From: Mucilaginibacter sp. L196
Lineage (GTDB): Bacteria > Bacteroidota > Bacteroidia > Sphingobacteriales > Sphingobacteriaceae
Direction of reading: 5' to 3'
Assembly (NCBI RefSeq): GCF_009765905.1
Contig: NZ_LMUO01000011.1
Span: 523,880-587,879, forward strand
Length of the DNA stretch: 64,000 nt
Below are positions 1 to 8,999 of this stretch, piece by piece. Under the pieces are notes generated by a model. The model had not been told where the DNA came from. It did no database searches and was given only the letters and a program-made list of their open reading frames with translations. Each line of letters begins with the position of its first letter. The first letter of the stretch is position 1. The position numbers were made by a program, and so were the translations under genes.

Positions 1-1
1 T

Positions 2-625
2 ATAGCAGCGCCTTTTACCGGCAGGATAGGCATATCTCAGGTTAGGTTAGGTTCTGAGGTTAGCATCGGTACTACATTATTAAATACCATATCAAGCGAG
101 CATCCAATTGGTGTTGATGTTGTGGTAAATGAACAAGATATCAGTAGGTTTTATGCCTATCAAAAACATGCTACCGATTCAACTTTTAAGTTGCAATTAT
201 CAGATGGAACCACATATAACAAACCCGGGAAAATTTTAACTATTGACAGGGGCGTAAACAACGGAACCGGTACGATAACAGTTCGTGTGCAGTTTAGCAA
301 TGATGATGATTTACTTAAAGATGGTATGAGCTGCGTGTTAATGGTGCTTAATAGTGCATCAGGAGAACGTTTGCAAATCCCTTACAAATCGGTTTCGGAG
401 CAGATGGGTGAGTATTTTGTTTTTGTATCGCAGGATACTATTGCCATAGAGCATAAGGTAAAATTAGGCCCACGCATAGGTAATGATGTAGTTATTTTAT
501 CAGGGTTGGAACAAGGTGATAAGGTAATAACCGATGGGTTTCAGCGCCTGCGCGATAAAGGTAAAATAACCCTTGGCAAACCGGGAGCGGCCGGTGCTAG
601 TGGCAGTACAGGAGCAGCAAAATAA
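2..625 (+). CDS. RND efflux periplasmic adaptor subunit (partial, 5' end outside window)
   Basis: C-terminal part of a membrane fusion protein, the periplasmic adaptor of a tripartite RND drug/metabolite exporter. The reading frame is open from the first bases of the window, and the segment APFTGRIG near its start is the usual motif where the barrel-sandwich domain closes. A beta-barrel region and a membrane-proximal domain follow (LGPRIGNDVVILSGLEQGD, then VITDGFQRLRDKGKI). The tail is rich in Gly, Ala and Ser. An ATG occurs at 122 but is internal to the domain, so it is not the start. The RND pump gene begins 52 nt downstream, so the two are almost certainly one operon. The start codon, signal peptide and lipoyl half are outside the window. 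Confidence 0.92.
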   Translation: MAAPFTGRIGISQVRLGSEVSIGTTLLNTISSEHPIGVDVVVNEQDISRFYAYQKHATDSTFKLQLSDGTTYNKPGKILTIDRGVNNGTGTITVRVQFSNDDDLLKDGMSCVLMVLNSASGERLQIPYKSVSEQMGEYFVFVSQDTIAIEHKVKLGPRIGNDVVILSGLEQGDKVITDGFQRLRDKGKITLGKPGAAGASGSTGAAK

Positions 626-676
626 GCAGCTATAATAAATTAATAACACTGAACTAATCTTCCTAATAGCAAACGA

Positions 677-3600
677 ATGATCGCAGATACTTTTATAAAA
701 AGGCCGGTTACAGCAATAGTTATTTCAATAGTAATTGTTGTGGTTGGTATTTTGGCTATAAGCACTTTATCAGTAGGGCAATACCCTGATATTACACCAC
801 CAACGGTACAGGTTACGGCTAATTATCCGGGGGCAGATGCCGTAACATTAGAACAAACGGTAGCAACTCCTATTGAGGTACAGGTAAATGGTACGCCGGG
901 CATGACCTACCTGCAAAGTAATAGTACCAGCCAGGGCCAAATGAGTATGATAGCCAACTTTGAGGTAGGTACCAATATAGATATTGCCGCGCTTGATGTG
1001 CAAAACCGTGTAGGTATTGCAACGCCAAGTTTACCGCAGGATGTGCAACGTTTGGGTTTAACCGTGCGTAAAAAAAATCCAAGTATATTAATGCTGGTGG
1101 CTTTGTTTGCCCCTAAAGGAACGCATGATGTTACCTTTATGGATAACTATACTAACGTATTTATAAAGGATGCCTTAACTAGTACTGCCGGTGTTGGTGA
1201 CGTTATTACCCGTGCGGATGACTTTAGTATGCGTATTTGGCTAAAGCCTGATAAATTGGCTGCACTTGGTATGACCGTGGCTGATGTTACCGCAGCGCTA
1301 AACGAACAAAATGCGCAAGTTGCGGCCGGTATAGTTGGCGGTACCCCCCAGGAGAAACAACAACCCTTTGAATATACGGTATTAGTGCAAGGCCGCTTAA
1401 CACAACCCGAAGAGTTTGGGAATATAATAGTAAAAACACAGCCCAATAAAGGTGCGGTAGTACATTTAAAAGATGTAGCACGTGTTGAGCTGGGAAAATT
1501 TAACTACGCTAATAATTCATATGTTGATGGTAAAAGGGCTTCGTACCTATTAATATACCAGGCACCGGGCAGTAATGCGCTTGCAACTGCCGATGCAGTT
1601 TACGCGACTATGAATGAGTTGAAAAAATCGTTCCCTGCTGATATTGACTACGTGGTTCCGTTTGAATCCATAACCGTGGTTAAGGTATCGGTACACGAAG
1701 TTGTTGAAACACTGCTTATAGCGTTGGCATTGGTAATTATAGTGGTATTCCTGTTTTTGCAAAGCTGGCGTACCACACTGATACCGGTATTGGCAATCCC
1801 GGTGTCTATTATCGGTACGTTCATCTTCTTTATACCATTAAACTTCACCATAAATACATTAACGCTGTTTGGTTTTGTATTGGCGATAGGTATTGTTGTG
1901 GATGATGCCATTGTTGTGGTAGAAGCCGTTCAGCATTATATGGATGAAAAAGGCATGTCGCCCAAAGAGGCTACCCAGCATGCAATGAATGATATTTCTG
2001 CGCCGGTAGTAGCTATCGCGTTAATATTGGCAGCGGTTTTTGTACCGGTTGGGTTTATACCGGGCATAGTAGGGCGGCTTTACCAACAATTTGCCATAAC
2101 CATCGCTATATCTGTATTGATATCAGCTTTCGTAGCATTATCGCTAACTCCGGCATTGTGTACTTTGATCTTACGCCCACACAAACTTGACGAAAAATCA
2201 GGCGGACTGGATAAGCTGTTCTTTAAATTTAACGCGTGGTTTGAACGGGTTACAGGTAAATATAAAAATGGGGTCGACAGGGCGATTAAAAACTCAAAAT
2301 TTGTAATTATTATACTGGTATGTATAGTTATAGGAACCATCCTGCTATTTAAAAAGAAACCAAGTGGTTTTATCCCATTGGAGGATGATGGTCGTTTATA
2401 TATTACTTATGATTTGCCCGAAGCGGCATCAACCCAACGTACAGTTGCCGTATTAAACCAAATGATGCATGTATTGGATAGTGTACCCGGCATATTGCAT
2501 TATGCGGCCTTAGGTGGATTAAATGTGGTAAGTTTTGCGAGTAAATCAAGCAGTGCTACCATGTTTGTACAGCTTAAACCCTGGGATGAACGTACTGCTG
2601 ATAGTTTGCAAATAGGGGCTATTACAGCCAATTTACAAAAGAGACTATCAAGATTTAAAGAGGCTAACTTAGTGGTAATTCAACCTCCTGCTATACCTGG
2701 TTTGGGTAGTACAGGTGGTTTCTCATTTATATTGGAACAAAAAGCTGCCGGTGGCGATATTAAGGTTTTTGAACAGGTACTTAAGAACTTTACCATCGCT
2801 ATTAATAAACGGAAAGAAATAGCCAAAGCATTCTCGTTTTTTACCGCGAGTACACCTGCCTACCAATTAACCATCGATCGGGAAAAGGCTAAAAAGCTGG
2901 GCATCTCAATCAGTGATATAAATAGTGCCCTGCAAACTTATATGGGGAGTTCATATATTAATGACTTTACCATTTATGGGCGCGATTTTCACGTAGTAGC
3001 ACAGGCCGATACTAACTATCGGACAAATATCCAGAATATCGGTCAGTATTTTGTGCGTAACCAGCAAGGTGGGATGGTTCCTTTAAGTACATTAACATCG
3101 TATAAACTAATACAAAATGCACCATTAATATCACACTATAACCTATTCCGTTCTGCGGAAATAGACGGTGGTTCGGCCCCTGGATATAGTAGCGGTGATG
3201 CATTAACGGCATTGAAAGAAGTGGCAGACCAAACACTGCCGCAGGGCTTCGGCTATGAATTTTCAGGGTTAAGCCGTGAAGAATTGTTATCGGGTTCAAA
3301 AACTGTGTACATCTTCATGTTGTCTATTGGCTTTGTATTCTTATTCCTGGCTGCTTTGTATGAAAGCTGGTCGGTACCATTTTCGGTATTGCTTGCGGTG
3401 CCATTGGGCGCGTTTGGGGCCATACTCTTCCTGAACTTTAAGCCGGGCTTAACAAATAATGTTTATGCGCAGATTGGTTTAATTACACTGATAGGTTTAG
3501 CTGCTAAAAATGCTATCCTTATTGTAGAATTCGCTAAAGAGCGAGTCGACAGGGGGATACCGCTTGAAGAAGCGACCCTACATGCTGTAAGATTACGTTT

Positions 3601-3847
3601 AAGGCCAATTATCATGACTTCAATGGCATTTATATTGGGCGTATTGCCATTAGTATTTGCCTCGGGCGCAGGTGCGCAAGCAAGGCAAACCATTGGCTGG
3701 ACAGTATTTGGTGGTATGCTTGCAGCAACTTCATTAGCTATATTTATAGTGCCTGTGTTATATTATACCATAACTAAGTTTGCTTATGGCAAAGAGAAAT
3801 TGGCCGAGTTAGAGAAGAATTATAAACCGGATGAAGGTGAGTTATAA
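677..3847 (+). CDS. RND efflux transporter permease, HAE1 (AcrB/MexB) family
   Basis: Inner-membrane proton antiporter of the RND class, 1056 aa, the normal length for AcrB homologues. It starts MIADTFIKRPV, the typical N-terminus leading into TM1. The paired aspartates of TM4 are present (GIVVDDAIVVVE), as is the TM10 lysine motif (GLAAKNAILIVEFAKER); both form the proton relay. Two large periplasmic loops give the pore and docking domains. It lies directly downstream of the adaptor gene and is followed by a strong terminator, so no TolC-type outer-membrane channel gene follows it; that partner must be upstream or elsewhere. The substrate cannot be inferred from sequence. Confidence 0.96.
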   Translation: MIADTFIKRPVTAIVISIVIVVVGILAISTLSVGQYPDITPPTVQVTANYPGADAVTLEQTVATPIEVQVNGTPGMTYLQSNSTSQGQMSMIANFEVGTNIDIAALDVQNRVGIATPSLPQDVQRLGLTVRKKNPSILMLVALFAPKGTHDVTFMDNYTNVFIKDALTSTAGVGDVITRADDFSMRIWLKPDKLAALGMTVADVTAALNEQNAQVAAGIVGGTPQEKQQPFEYTVLVQGRLTQPEEFGNIIVKTQPNKGAVVHLKDVARVELGKFNYANNSYVDGKRASYLLIYQAPGSNALATADAVYATMNELKKSFPADIDYVVPFESITVVKVSVHEVVETLLIALALVIIVVFLFLQSWRTTLIPVLAIPVSIIGTFIFFIPLNFTINTLTLFGFVLAIGIVVDDAIVVVEAVQHYMDEKGMSPKEATQHAMNDISAPVVAIALILAAVFVPVGFIPGIVGRLYQQFAITIAISVLISAFVALSLTPALCTLILRPHKLDEKSGGLDKLFFKFNAWFERVTGKYKNGVDRAIKNSKFVIIILVCIVIGTILLFKKKPSGFIPLEDDGRLYITYDLPEAASTQRTVAVLNQMMHVLDSVPGILHYAALGGLNVVSFASKSSSATMFVQLKPWDERTADSLQIGAITANLQKRLSRFKEANLVVIQPPAIPGLGSTGGFSFILEQKAAGGDIKVFEQVLKNFTIAINKRKEIAKAFSFFTASTPAYQLTIDREKAKKLGISISDINSALQTYMGSSYINDFTIYGRDFHVVAQADTNYRTNIQNIGQYFVRNQQGGMVPLSTLTSYKLIQNAPLISHYNLFRSAEIDGGSAPGYSSGDALTALKEVADQTLPQGFGYEFSGLSREELLSGSKTVYIFMLSIGFVFLFLAALYESWSVPFSVLLAVPLGAFGAILFLNFKPGLTNNVYAQIGLITLIGLAAKNAILIVEFAKERVDRGIPLEEATLHAVRLRLRPIIMTSMAFILGVLPLVFASGAGAQARQTIGWTVFGGMLAATSLAIFIVPVLYYTITKFAYGKEKLAELEKNYKPDEGEL

Positions 3848-3871
3848 GTAATTCTATAGAATAAATTTATT

Positions 3872-3897
3872 AAGGCCCGTGTAAACGGGCCTTTTTT
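3872..3897 (+). terminator. Rho-independent terminator of the RND operon
   Basis: Stem AAGGCCCGT / ACGGGCCTT with a short loop followed by a run of T, beginning 24 nt after the RND stop codon. Confidence 0.85.
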
Positions 3898-4312
3898 GCT
3901 TTTGTAAAGCCTAAATAAATGTCATATCAATCAAATAAAGATTAAAAAGGAGGCTGTTTGGCATGAAAAATAGATGAAAAATCACATTATTTTATCAACT
4001 TAACTTTTCTGATACTCTTAAAAAGGACACTAAAATAGACAGTTGTTTTTTTTCAAAAGTTATGGAAGTGATTTTTTTGGGCATATTGAAATGTTAAATG
4101 TACTTGTTTTTTAATTTGAAACAGATTTAGCTAAAAACGTTTGACTATCAATGGCTAAAATATCGTTAATGACTTGTAACTGCCTGAAGATTTACTTGAA
4201 AATTAGTCATTTGATTAACTTTAAGTTACAAGTTTGGCACATTGGCAGAGTATTTGTAAACTCCATGTTAAATAACTAACAGTTTATTTATACAACTTAC
4301 AATTACACAACA
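3898..4312. other. AT-rich intergenic region upstream of the outer-membrane protein gene
   Basis: About 415 nt with no convincing reading frame. It is AT-rich, with several T and A runs, and presumably holds the promoter and a long leader for the gene at 4313. A TTGGCAC...TATTTG arrangement around 4233-4256 only loosely resembles a Bacteroidota promoter. No repeat family found elsewhere in the window occurs here. Confidence 0.4.
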
Positions 4313-4873
4313 ATGAAAAAAGTAACAAATTTATTAGCCGCAGCAACAGTAGCAGTGGCTATATTTATTGGATCGAGTGCGAAAGCACAAACAATTACAC
4401 CAGATAAATTCCGTTTTGGAATAGGTGTTGAAGGTGGTATAGCTACCGGAGCAGCGCACGATTATTCAAACCTTGAATTAGGTGGTACAGGAAGGGTACA
4501 ATATGGTGTATCAAATAATTTAGCTATTACGCTTACATCTGGTTATTATAATTTCTTTGGTAAAACTGAACCAGGTACAGACAGTAAATATCAATCATTG
4601 GGTATGGTGCCAATTAAAGCAGGTATAAAAGCCTTTTTTACTCCAAACTTATATTTTGGTGCAGAAGTAGGTGCCGGTATTGAAACTAAAACTTTCTTAC
4701 CACAAGGTGTAGATGAAAATTTTGCTGAAAAAGATACCAAATTGATTTTATCACCAGCTATAGGTTATGCCAGCAAACATTATGATGTTGGTGTACGTTA
4801 TGAAAATTACTCAGGCCAGGGTAATAACTACGGCTTAGTAGCTTTACGTGTAGCCTACGGATTTGGACTATAA
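4313..4873 (+). CDS. Outer-membrane beta-barrel protein (OmpX/OmpW-like porin family)
   Basis: Small secreted protein of 186 aa. Residues 1-25 are a signal peptide ending in SSAKAQ. The remainder alternates hydrophobic and polar residues and is rich in Gly and aromatics (NLAITLTSGYYNFFG, NLYFGAEVGAGIET, HYDVGVRYENYSGQG), the pattern of an eight-stranded barrel. The last strand ends LRVAYGFGL, close to an aromatic-type outer-membrane C-terminus. It stands alone between two terminators with a long upstream region, so it is probably monocistronic. The exact function (adhesion, small-solute pore, structural) cannot be read from sequence. Confidence 0.75.
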   Translation: MKKVTNLLAAATVAVAIFIGSSAKAQTITPDKFRFGIGVEGGIATGAAHDYSNLELGGTGRVQYGVSNNLAITLTSGYYNFFGKTEPGTDSKYQSLGMVPIKAGIKAFFTPNLYFGAEVGAGIETKTFLPQGVDENFAEKDTKLILSPAIGYASKHYDVGVRYENYSGQGNNYGLVALRVAYGFGL

Positions 4874-4890
4874 TTTAAAGAAACCTATAT

Positions 4891-4932
4891 AAAAGAAAAA
4901 CCCCGGCCAAAACTGGCCGGGGTTTTTCTTTT
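4891..4932. terminator. Bidirectional terminator between convergent genes
   Basis: Long perfect stem: AAAAGAAAAACCCCGGCC pairs with GGCCGGGGTTTTTCTTTT. It has A-runs on one side and T-runs on the other, so it can serve both the barrel-protein gene and the convergent aminotransferase gene, whose stop is 15 nt away. Confidence 0.9.
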
Positions 4933-4946
4933 ATATAAACTTTAGG

Positions 4947-6140
4947 CTATTTTAATTTAGCTAAAGCTGCTTTTATGCGTTTAACTGCTTCAGTCAATTT
5001 CTCTTCGGAAGCAGCGTATGATAAACGTAATGATTTCGGGTCACCGAAAGAATCGCCACCTACCGTTGCTACGTGGGCCTCTTCCAACAGGAATATAGCT
5101 AGCTCATCAGAATCATTAATGGTTTTGCCATTATAGCTTTTACCGAAGAACGAAGTTACATTCGGGAAGAAGTAAAATGCGCCATCAGGCAGGTTTACTT
5201 TTAGTCCTTCAATATCGCTTAATAAACTATAAACTAAATCGCGGCGTTTTTTGAATTGTTCACGCATCTGCAAAACAGTTTCTAAACCACCTTCGTAAGC
5301 TGCAACACCGGCACGTTGGGTAATTGAGCAAGTACCTGAAGTGATCTGGCCCTGTAGTTTATCAAAAGCAGCAGCAGTTTCTTTGCTTGATGCTGAGTAG
5401 CCAATTCTCCAGCCAGTCATCGCGTAAGATTTTGAGAAACCATTAATGATTATCACGCGATCTTTAATGCTATCAAACTGTGCGATCGACTCATGTTTTT
5501 CGCCATAGTTGATGTGCTCATAGATCTCATCAGAAATAATATAGATATGCGGATGTTTTTCAAATACTTTAGCTAAACCTTCCAGTTCGCTTTTGTTGTA
5601 AACGCTACCGGTTGGGTTGCTTGGCGATGAAAACATGAACAGCTTTGATTTCGGTGTAATTGCCGCTTCTAATTGCTCAGGAGTGATTTTGAAATCCTGC
5701 TCAACTGTAGTATCAATAAATACACTTTCGCCTTCGGCAAGTTTTACTACTTCGCTATATGATACCCAGTAAGGGGTAGGAATGATAACTTCTTCGCCAG
5801 GATTAACCAAACATAATACCGCGTTAGCGATAGCTTGTTTTGCACCTGTTGAAACTACGATCTGGCTGAAATCATAATCAAGATTATTTTCGTCCTTCAA
5901 CTTCTTAACAATCGCCTTTCGTAGCTCAGGGTAACCCGCTACAGGTGTATAATAGGTGTAGTTTTCATCCATCGCCTTTTTAGCAGCATCTTTAATATGC
6001 TCAGGTGTGTGAAAATCCGGTTCGCCAAAACTTAGGCTGATTACGTCTACGCCCTTGGCAGCAAGCTCACGGCCCATTTTGGCCATTTTAATTGTTGCCG
6101 ACTCAGACAAGTTGTTGATCCTGTTACTTAGTGCACTCAT
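4947..6140 (-). CDS. Aspartate aminotransferase, PLP-dependent fold type I
   Basis: Class I/II aminotransferase, 397 aa, catalysing aspartate + 2-oxoglutarate to oxaloacetate + glutamate in the cytosol, by family assignment. The PLP Schiff-base lysine is K237 in NGFSKSYAMTGWRIGY. The ring-nitrogen aspartate is D204 in ISDEIYEHI, and SSPSNPTGSVY (about residues 171-181) is the conserved asparagine loop. Length and N-terminus (LSNRINNLSESATIKM) match the AspC-like subfamily common in Bacteroidota and Firmicutes. Related enzymes use tyrosine or prephenate, so substrate range is not settled by sequence. The gene is monocistronic. Confidence 0.93.
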   Translation of the reverse strand: MSALSNRINNLSESATIKMAKMGRELAAKGVDVISLSFGEPDFHTPEHIKDAAKKAMDENYTYYTPVAGYPELRKAIVKKLKDENNLDYDFSQIVVSTGAKQAIANAVLCLVNPGEEVIIPTPYWVSYSEVVKLAEGESVFIDTTVEQDFKITPEQLEAAITPKSKLFMFSSPSNPTGSVYNKSELEGLAKVFEKHPHIYIISDEIYEHINYGEKHESIAQFDSIKDRVIIINGFSKSYAMTGWRIGYSASSKETAAAFDKLQGQITSGTCSITQRAGVAAYEGGLETVLQMREQFKKRRDLVYSLLSDIEGLKVNLPDGAFYFFPNVTSFFGKSYNGKTINDSDELAIFLLEEAHVATVGGDSFGDPKSLRLSYAASEEKLTEAVKRIKAALAKLK

Positions 6141-6283
6141 GTTTTTTTGTTCTTAATGCGGCAAATATATAAAAACTCGTAAGTCTTTGACCTGATGTGT
6201 TAAGTCAATATGAATTTTTACAGATAATTAAATGTGGTTAACTTAACACTTGTAAGTTTCGAGTTTAACCCGAAATAATACAG

Positions 6284-7294
6284 TTGTTATTTATAAATTT
6301 GGCAATAAATTACAACGCTTTGCGCGAACAAAAAAAGATCATACTATTTTCGCTTGTTACCGGTATCATACTGATGACAGCCAAATTCGGGGCATATTTC
6401 TTAACCTCATCCAATTTTGTACTTACCGATGCTGCTGAGAGCATTGTAAATGTGCTTGCAAGTTCGTTCGCGTTTTTTAGTATCTACCTGGCATCTCAAC
6501 CCAGGGATGAAAACCACCCTTACGGGCATGGTAAGGTTGAATATTTTTCTGTTTTTATTGAAGGTGCATTAATTGGTATAGCAGGTCTTATTATCATCGT
6601 AAAATCTGTTTACGGGATATTTTACCCCAATGCAATTCATAATTTGCTGGTTGGTGCTATTATTATAGGTGTAACAGGTGTAGTTAACGGTGCCCTGGGT
6701 TTTTATATGATAGGGAAAGGCAAGTCTATCCCCTCAATAACTATTGAAGCTGATGGGCGCCACCTGATAACCGATATGATAACCAGTTTAGGTTTGGTGA
6801 TTGGCCTGCTATTAATCTATTTTACCAAGATATTATTGCTGGATAGTTTGCTATCAATCTTTGTAGGCCTGTATATAGTATTTACAGGATATAAGTTGGT
6901 ACGGAGATCTGTTGCCGGTTTAATGGACGAGGCTGATTTTGACGTAGTAACAGAAATAGTAAAGATATTGGATGAAGAGCGCCGCGATGAATGGATCGAT
7001 CTGCATAATTTCAGGGCACAAAAGTATGGTAATGAGCTGCATATTGATTGCCACATGACATTGCCAAATTATTTAGATTTGAATAGAGTGCATACCGAGG
7101 TATCATTAGTTGATAAATTGGTGAACAGCAGGATCACTAAAACAGAGTTATTTATACATGCCGACCCATGTTTACCTAATTGCTGCTATTATTGTAGCAT
7201 GCCTAATTGCCCAATACGGTCTGAAGCGCAAACGACCCGGATACCGTGGACAATGGAAAAAGTTATCCGAAACAAAAAACATTTTGAAGATTAA
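6284..7294 (+). CDS. Cation diffusion facilitator (CDF) family metal transporter with C-terminal cysteine cluster
   Basis: Proton-coupled divalent metal exporter, 336 aa. The metal-site motifs are visible: LTDAAESIVN in TM2, HPYGHGKVEYFS after TM3, and HLITDMITS in TM5. The cytoplasmic C-terminal domain then ends in an extra segment with five cysteines (C296, C300, C301, C304, C309: CLPNCCYYCSMPNC), which suggests a metal- or thiol-sensing site. The called start is a TTG at 6284; no in-frame ATG precedes the first helix, so the start is uncertain by a few residues. Its stop overlaps the start of the Nudix gene by one base, indicating translational coupling in an operon that continues into bioA. 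Confidence 0.9.
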   Translation: MLFINLAINYNALREQKKIILFSLVTGIILMTAKFGAYFLTSSNFVLTDAAESIVNVLASSFAFFSIYLASQPRDENHPYGHGKVEYFSVFIEGALIGIAGLIIIVKSVYGIFYPNAIHNLLVGAIIIGVTGVVNGALGFYMIGKGKSIPSITIEADGRHLITDMITSLGLVIGLLLIYFTKILLLDSLLSIFVGLYIVFTGYKLVRRSVAGLMDEADFDVVTEIVKILDEERRDEWIDLHNFRAQKYGNELHIDCHMTLPNYLDLNRVHTEVSLVDKLVNSRITKTELFIHADPCLPNCCYYCSMPNCPIRSEAQTTRIPWTMEKVIRNKKHFED

Positions 7295-7734
7295 TGTATC
7301 AATTTAATGTACGTGTGTATGGCCTGCTAATTAACGAACACCAGGAGGTTTTGGTGAGCGATGAGCAGGAATATGGGATGCAATTTACTAAGTTCCCCGG
7401 TGGGGGATTAGAGTACGGCGAAGGATTAACCGATGGCCTGAAACGAGAATTTGTTGAAGAATGTAATGCGGAAGTTGAAGTTATCAGTCACTTTTACACC
7501 ACGGACTTTTTTGTGAAATCTGCTTTTAATGATTCACAGATCATCAGTGTTTATTATCTGGTAAGAAATATCAATGCCCTGGATTTAAACTTTAAAATCA
7601 AAGTCTTTGATTTTGATGGCGAGGGAGATGTGTTGCAAGCATTTCGCTGGGTAAAGTTAAGCGAATTGAGAGAAGATGATTTTACCTTTCCGATAGACAA
7701 ACATGTCGCAGGGCTTTTAATAAAGAATTTATGA
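7294..7734 (+). CDS. Nudix hydrolase
   Basis: Cytosolic Nudix-fold pyrophosphatase, 146 aa. The Nudix box is GGLEYGEGLTDGLKREFVEE (about residues 33-52), matching G-x5-E-x7-RE-x2-EE with the metal-binding glutamates intact. The substrate (a nucleoside diphosphate linked to X) is not predictable. It overlaps the CDF gene by one base at its start and the bioA start by four bases (ATGA) at its end, so all three are read from one transcript. A house-cleaning role is an inference. Confidence 0.9.
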   Translation: MYQFNVRVYGLLINEHQEVLVSDEQEYGMQFTKFPGGGLEYGEGLTDGLKREFVEECNAEVEVISHFYTTDFFVKSAFNDSQIISVYYLVRNINALDLNFKIKVFDFDGEGDVLQAFRWVKLSELREDDFTFPIDKHVAGLLIKNL

Positions 7735-8996
7735 GTTTAGCTGAAAGAGATTTAGCAGTTATATGGCATCCATATACACAAATGAAAACCGCGCAAAAGC
7801 CAATACCTATAGTAAGGGGTGAAGGCGCTTGTTTGTATGACGAGAATGGTAAAAAGTATATTGACGCGGTATCATCGTGGTGGGTTAACATTCATGGGCA
7901 TGCTAATAAATACATTGCCCAAAAAGTAGCGGAGCAGTTATTAAAGTTAGAACATGTAATTTTCGCGGGATTTACGCATCCCACAGCCGTTGAATTGGCT
8001 GAACGGTTACTTGAAATATTACCATCGAACCAAAAAAAAGCATTTTACTCTGATAATGGTTCAACAGCTATTGAGGTTGCTATTAAAATGTGCCTGCAAT
8101 ACTGGAATAACCAGGGCAAACCACGCACAAGGATGCTGGCGTTTAAAAATGCCTATCATGGCGATACCTTTGGGGCGATGGCCGTAAGCGGCCGTAGTGC
8201 TTTTACCGCCGCATTTGATTCGTTATTATTTGAGGTTGAATTTATTGATCTACCTGATGAGTTGAATGTTGAAAGTTTAAAGTCTAAAGTTTCGAGTCTT
8301 AAGTCTGATCTGGCTTGTTTCATTTTTGAACCACTGATTCAGGGTACAGCAGGAATGGTAATGTACGAAGCCGAATACCTGGATGAGTTGCTTAAACATT
8401 GCCGTAATGAGGGTGTATTAACCATTGCTGATGAAGTATTCACCGGTTTTGGTCGCACAGGTAAGTTATTTGCCTGCGATTATTTAAGCCAGCAACCGGA
8501 CATCATGTGTTTTTCAAAAGGGTTGACTGGTGGCACTATGGCATTGGGTTTAACTACTTGTACGCAGCAAATTTATGAGGCTTTTTTGTCGGATGATAAG
8601 TTGAAAACGCTTTTCCACGGGCATTCTTATACTGCTAATCCGGTTGCCTGCTCGGCAGCATTAGCAAGTTTAGATATAACCTTGCAGGATGCTACCATGC
8701 TGAATATCCAACGGATTGGGGCTCTACATAAAGAATTCGCCTCAAGAATAAAGTCTCACCCTAAAATAAGAACCATCCGCCAAACAGGTACTATTGTAGC
8801 TATGGAATGGGAAATAGGCGATAATACATCATATTTTAGTTCGTTGCGCGATAAACTTTACCAGTACTTTTTAGATGCGGGCATAATTATGCGGCCTTTG
8901 GGTAACATCATTTATATTTTACCCCCGTATTGCATTACCGATGATGAGCTGAACTATATTTACAGCAAAATTGAACAAGCGCTGGAGGAAATCTAA
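7731..8996 (+). CDS. bioA: Adenosylmethionine-8-amino-7-oxononanoate aminotransferase
   Basis: PLP enzyme of biotin biosynthesis, transferring the amino group of S-adenosylmethionine to 7-keto-8-aminopelargonate to give 7,8-diaminopelargonate. 421 aa. The PLP lysine is K263 (MCFSKGLTGG) and the cofactor aspartate is D234 (IADEVFTGFGRTGK). The N-terminal WHPYTQMKT and SSWWVNIHGH are BioA-specific substrate-site signatures that distinguish it from other class III transaminases. Residues about 178-195 contain a Ser/Lys/Leu-rich stretch (ESLKSKVSSLKSD) encoded by a repetitive AAGTCTAAAGT-like sequence, probably a small in-frame insertion. bioB, bioD and bioF are not in the window. It is coupled to the Nudix gene upstream and lies 3 nt from the di-iron protein downstream. 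Confidence 0.95.
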   Translation: MSLAERDLAVIWHPYTQMKTAQKPIPIVRGEGACLYDENGKKYIDAVSSWWVNIHGHANKYIAQKVAEQLLKLEHVIFAGFTHPTAVELAERLLEILPSNQKKAFYSDNGSTAIEVAIKMCLQYWNNQGKPRTRMLAFKNAYHGDTFGAMAVSGRSAFTAAFDSLLFEVEFIDLPDELNVESLKSKVSSLKSDLACFIFEPLIQGTAGMVMYEAEYLDELLKHCRNEGVLTIADEVFTGFGRTGKLFACDYLSQQPDIMCFSKGLTGGTMALGLTTCTQQIYEAFLSDDKLKTLFHGHSYTANPVACSAALASLDITLQDATMLNIQRIGALHKEFASRIKSHPKIRTIRQTGTIVAMEWEIGDNTSYFSSLRDKLYQYFLDAGIIMRPLGNIIYILPPYCITDDELNYIYSKIEQALEEI

Positions 8997-8999
8997 AAA

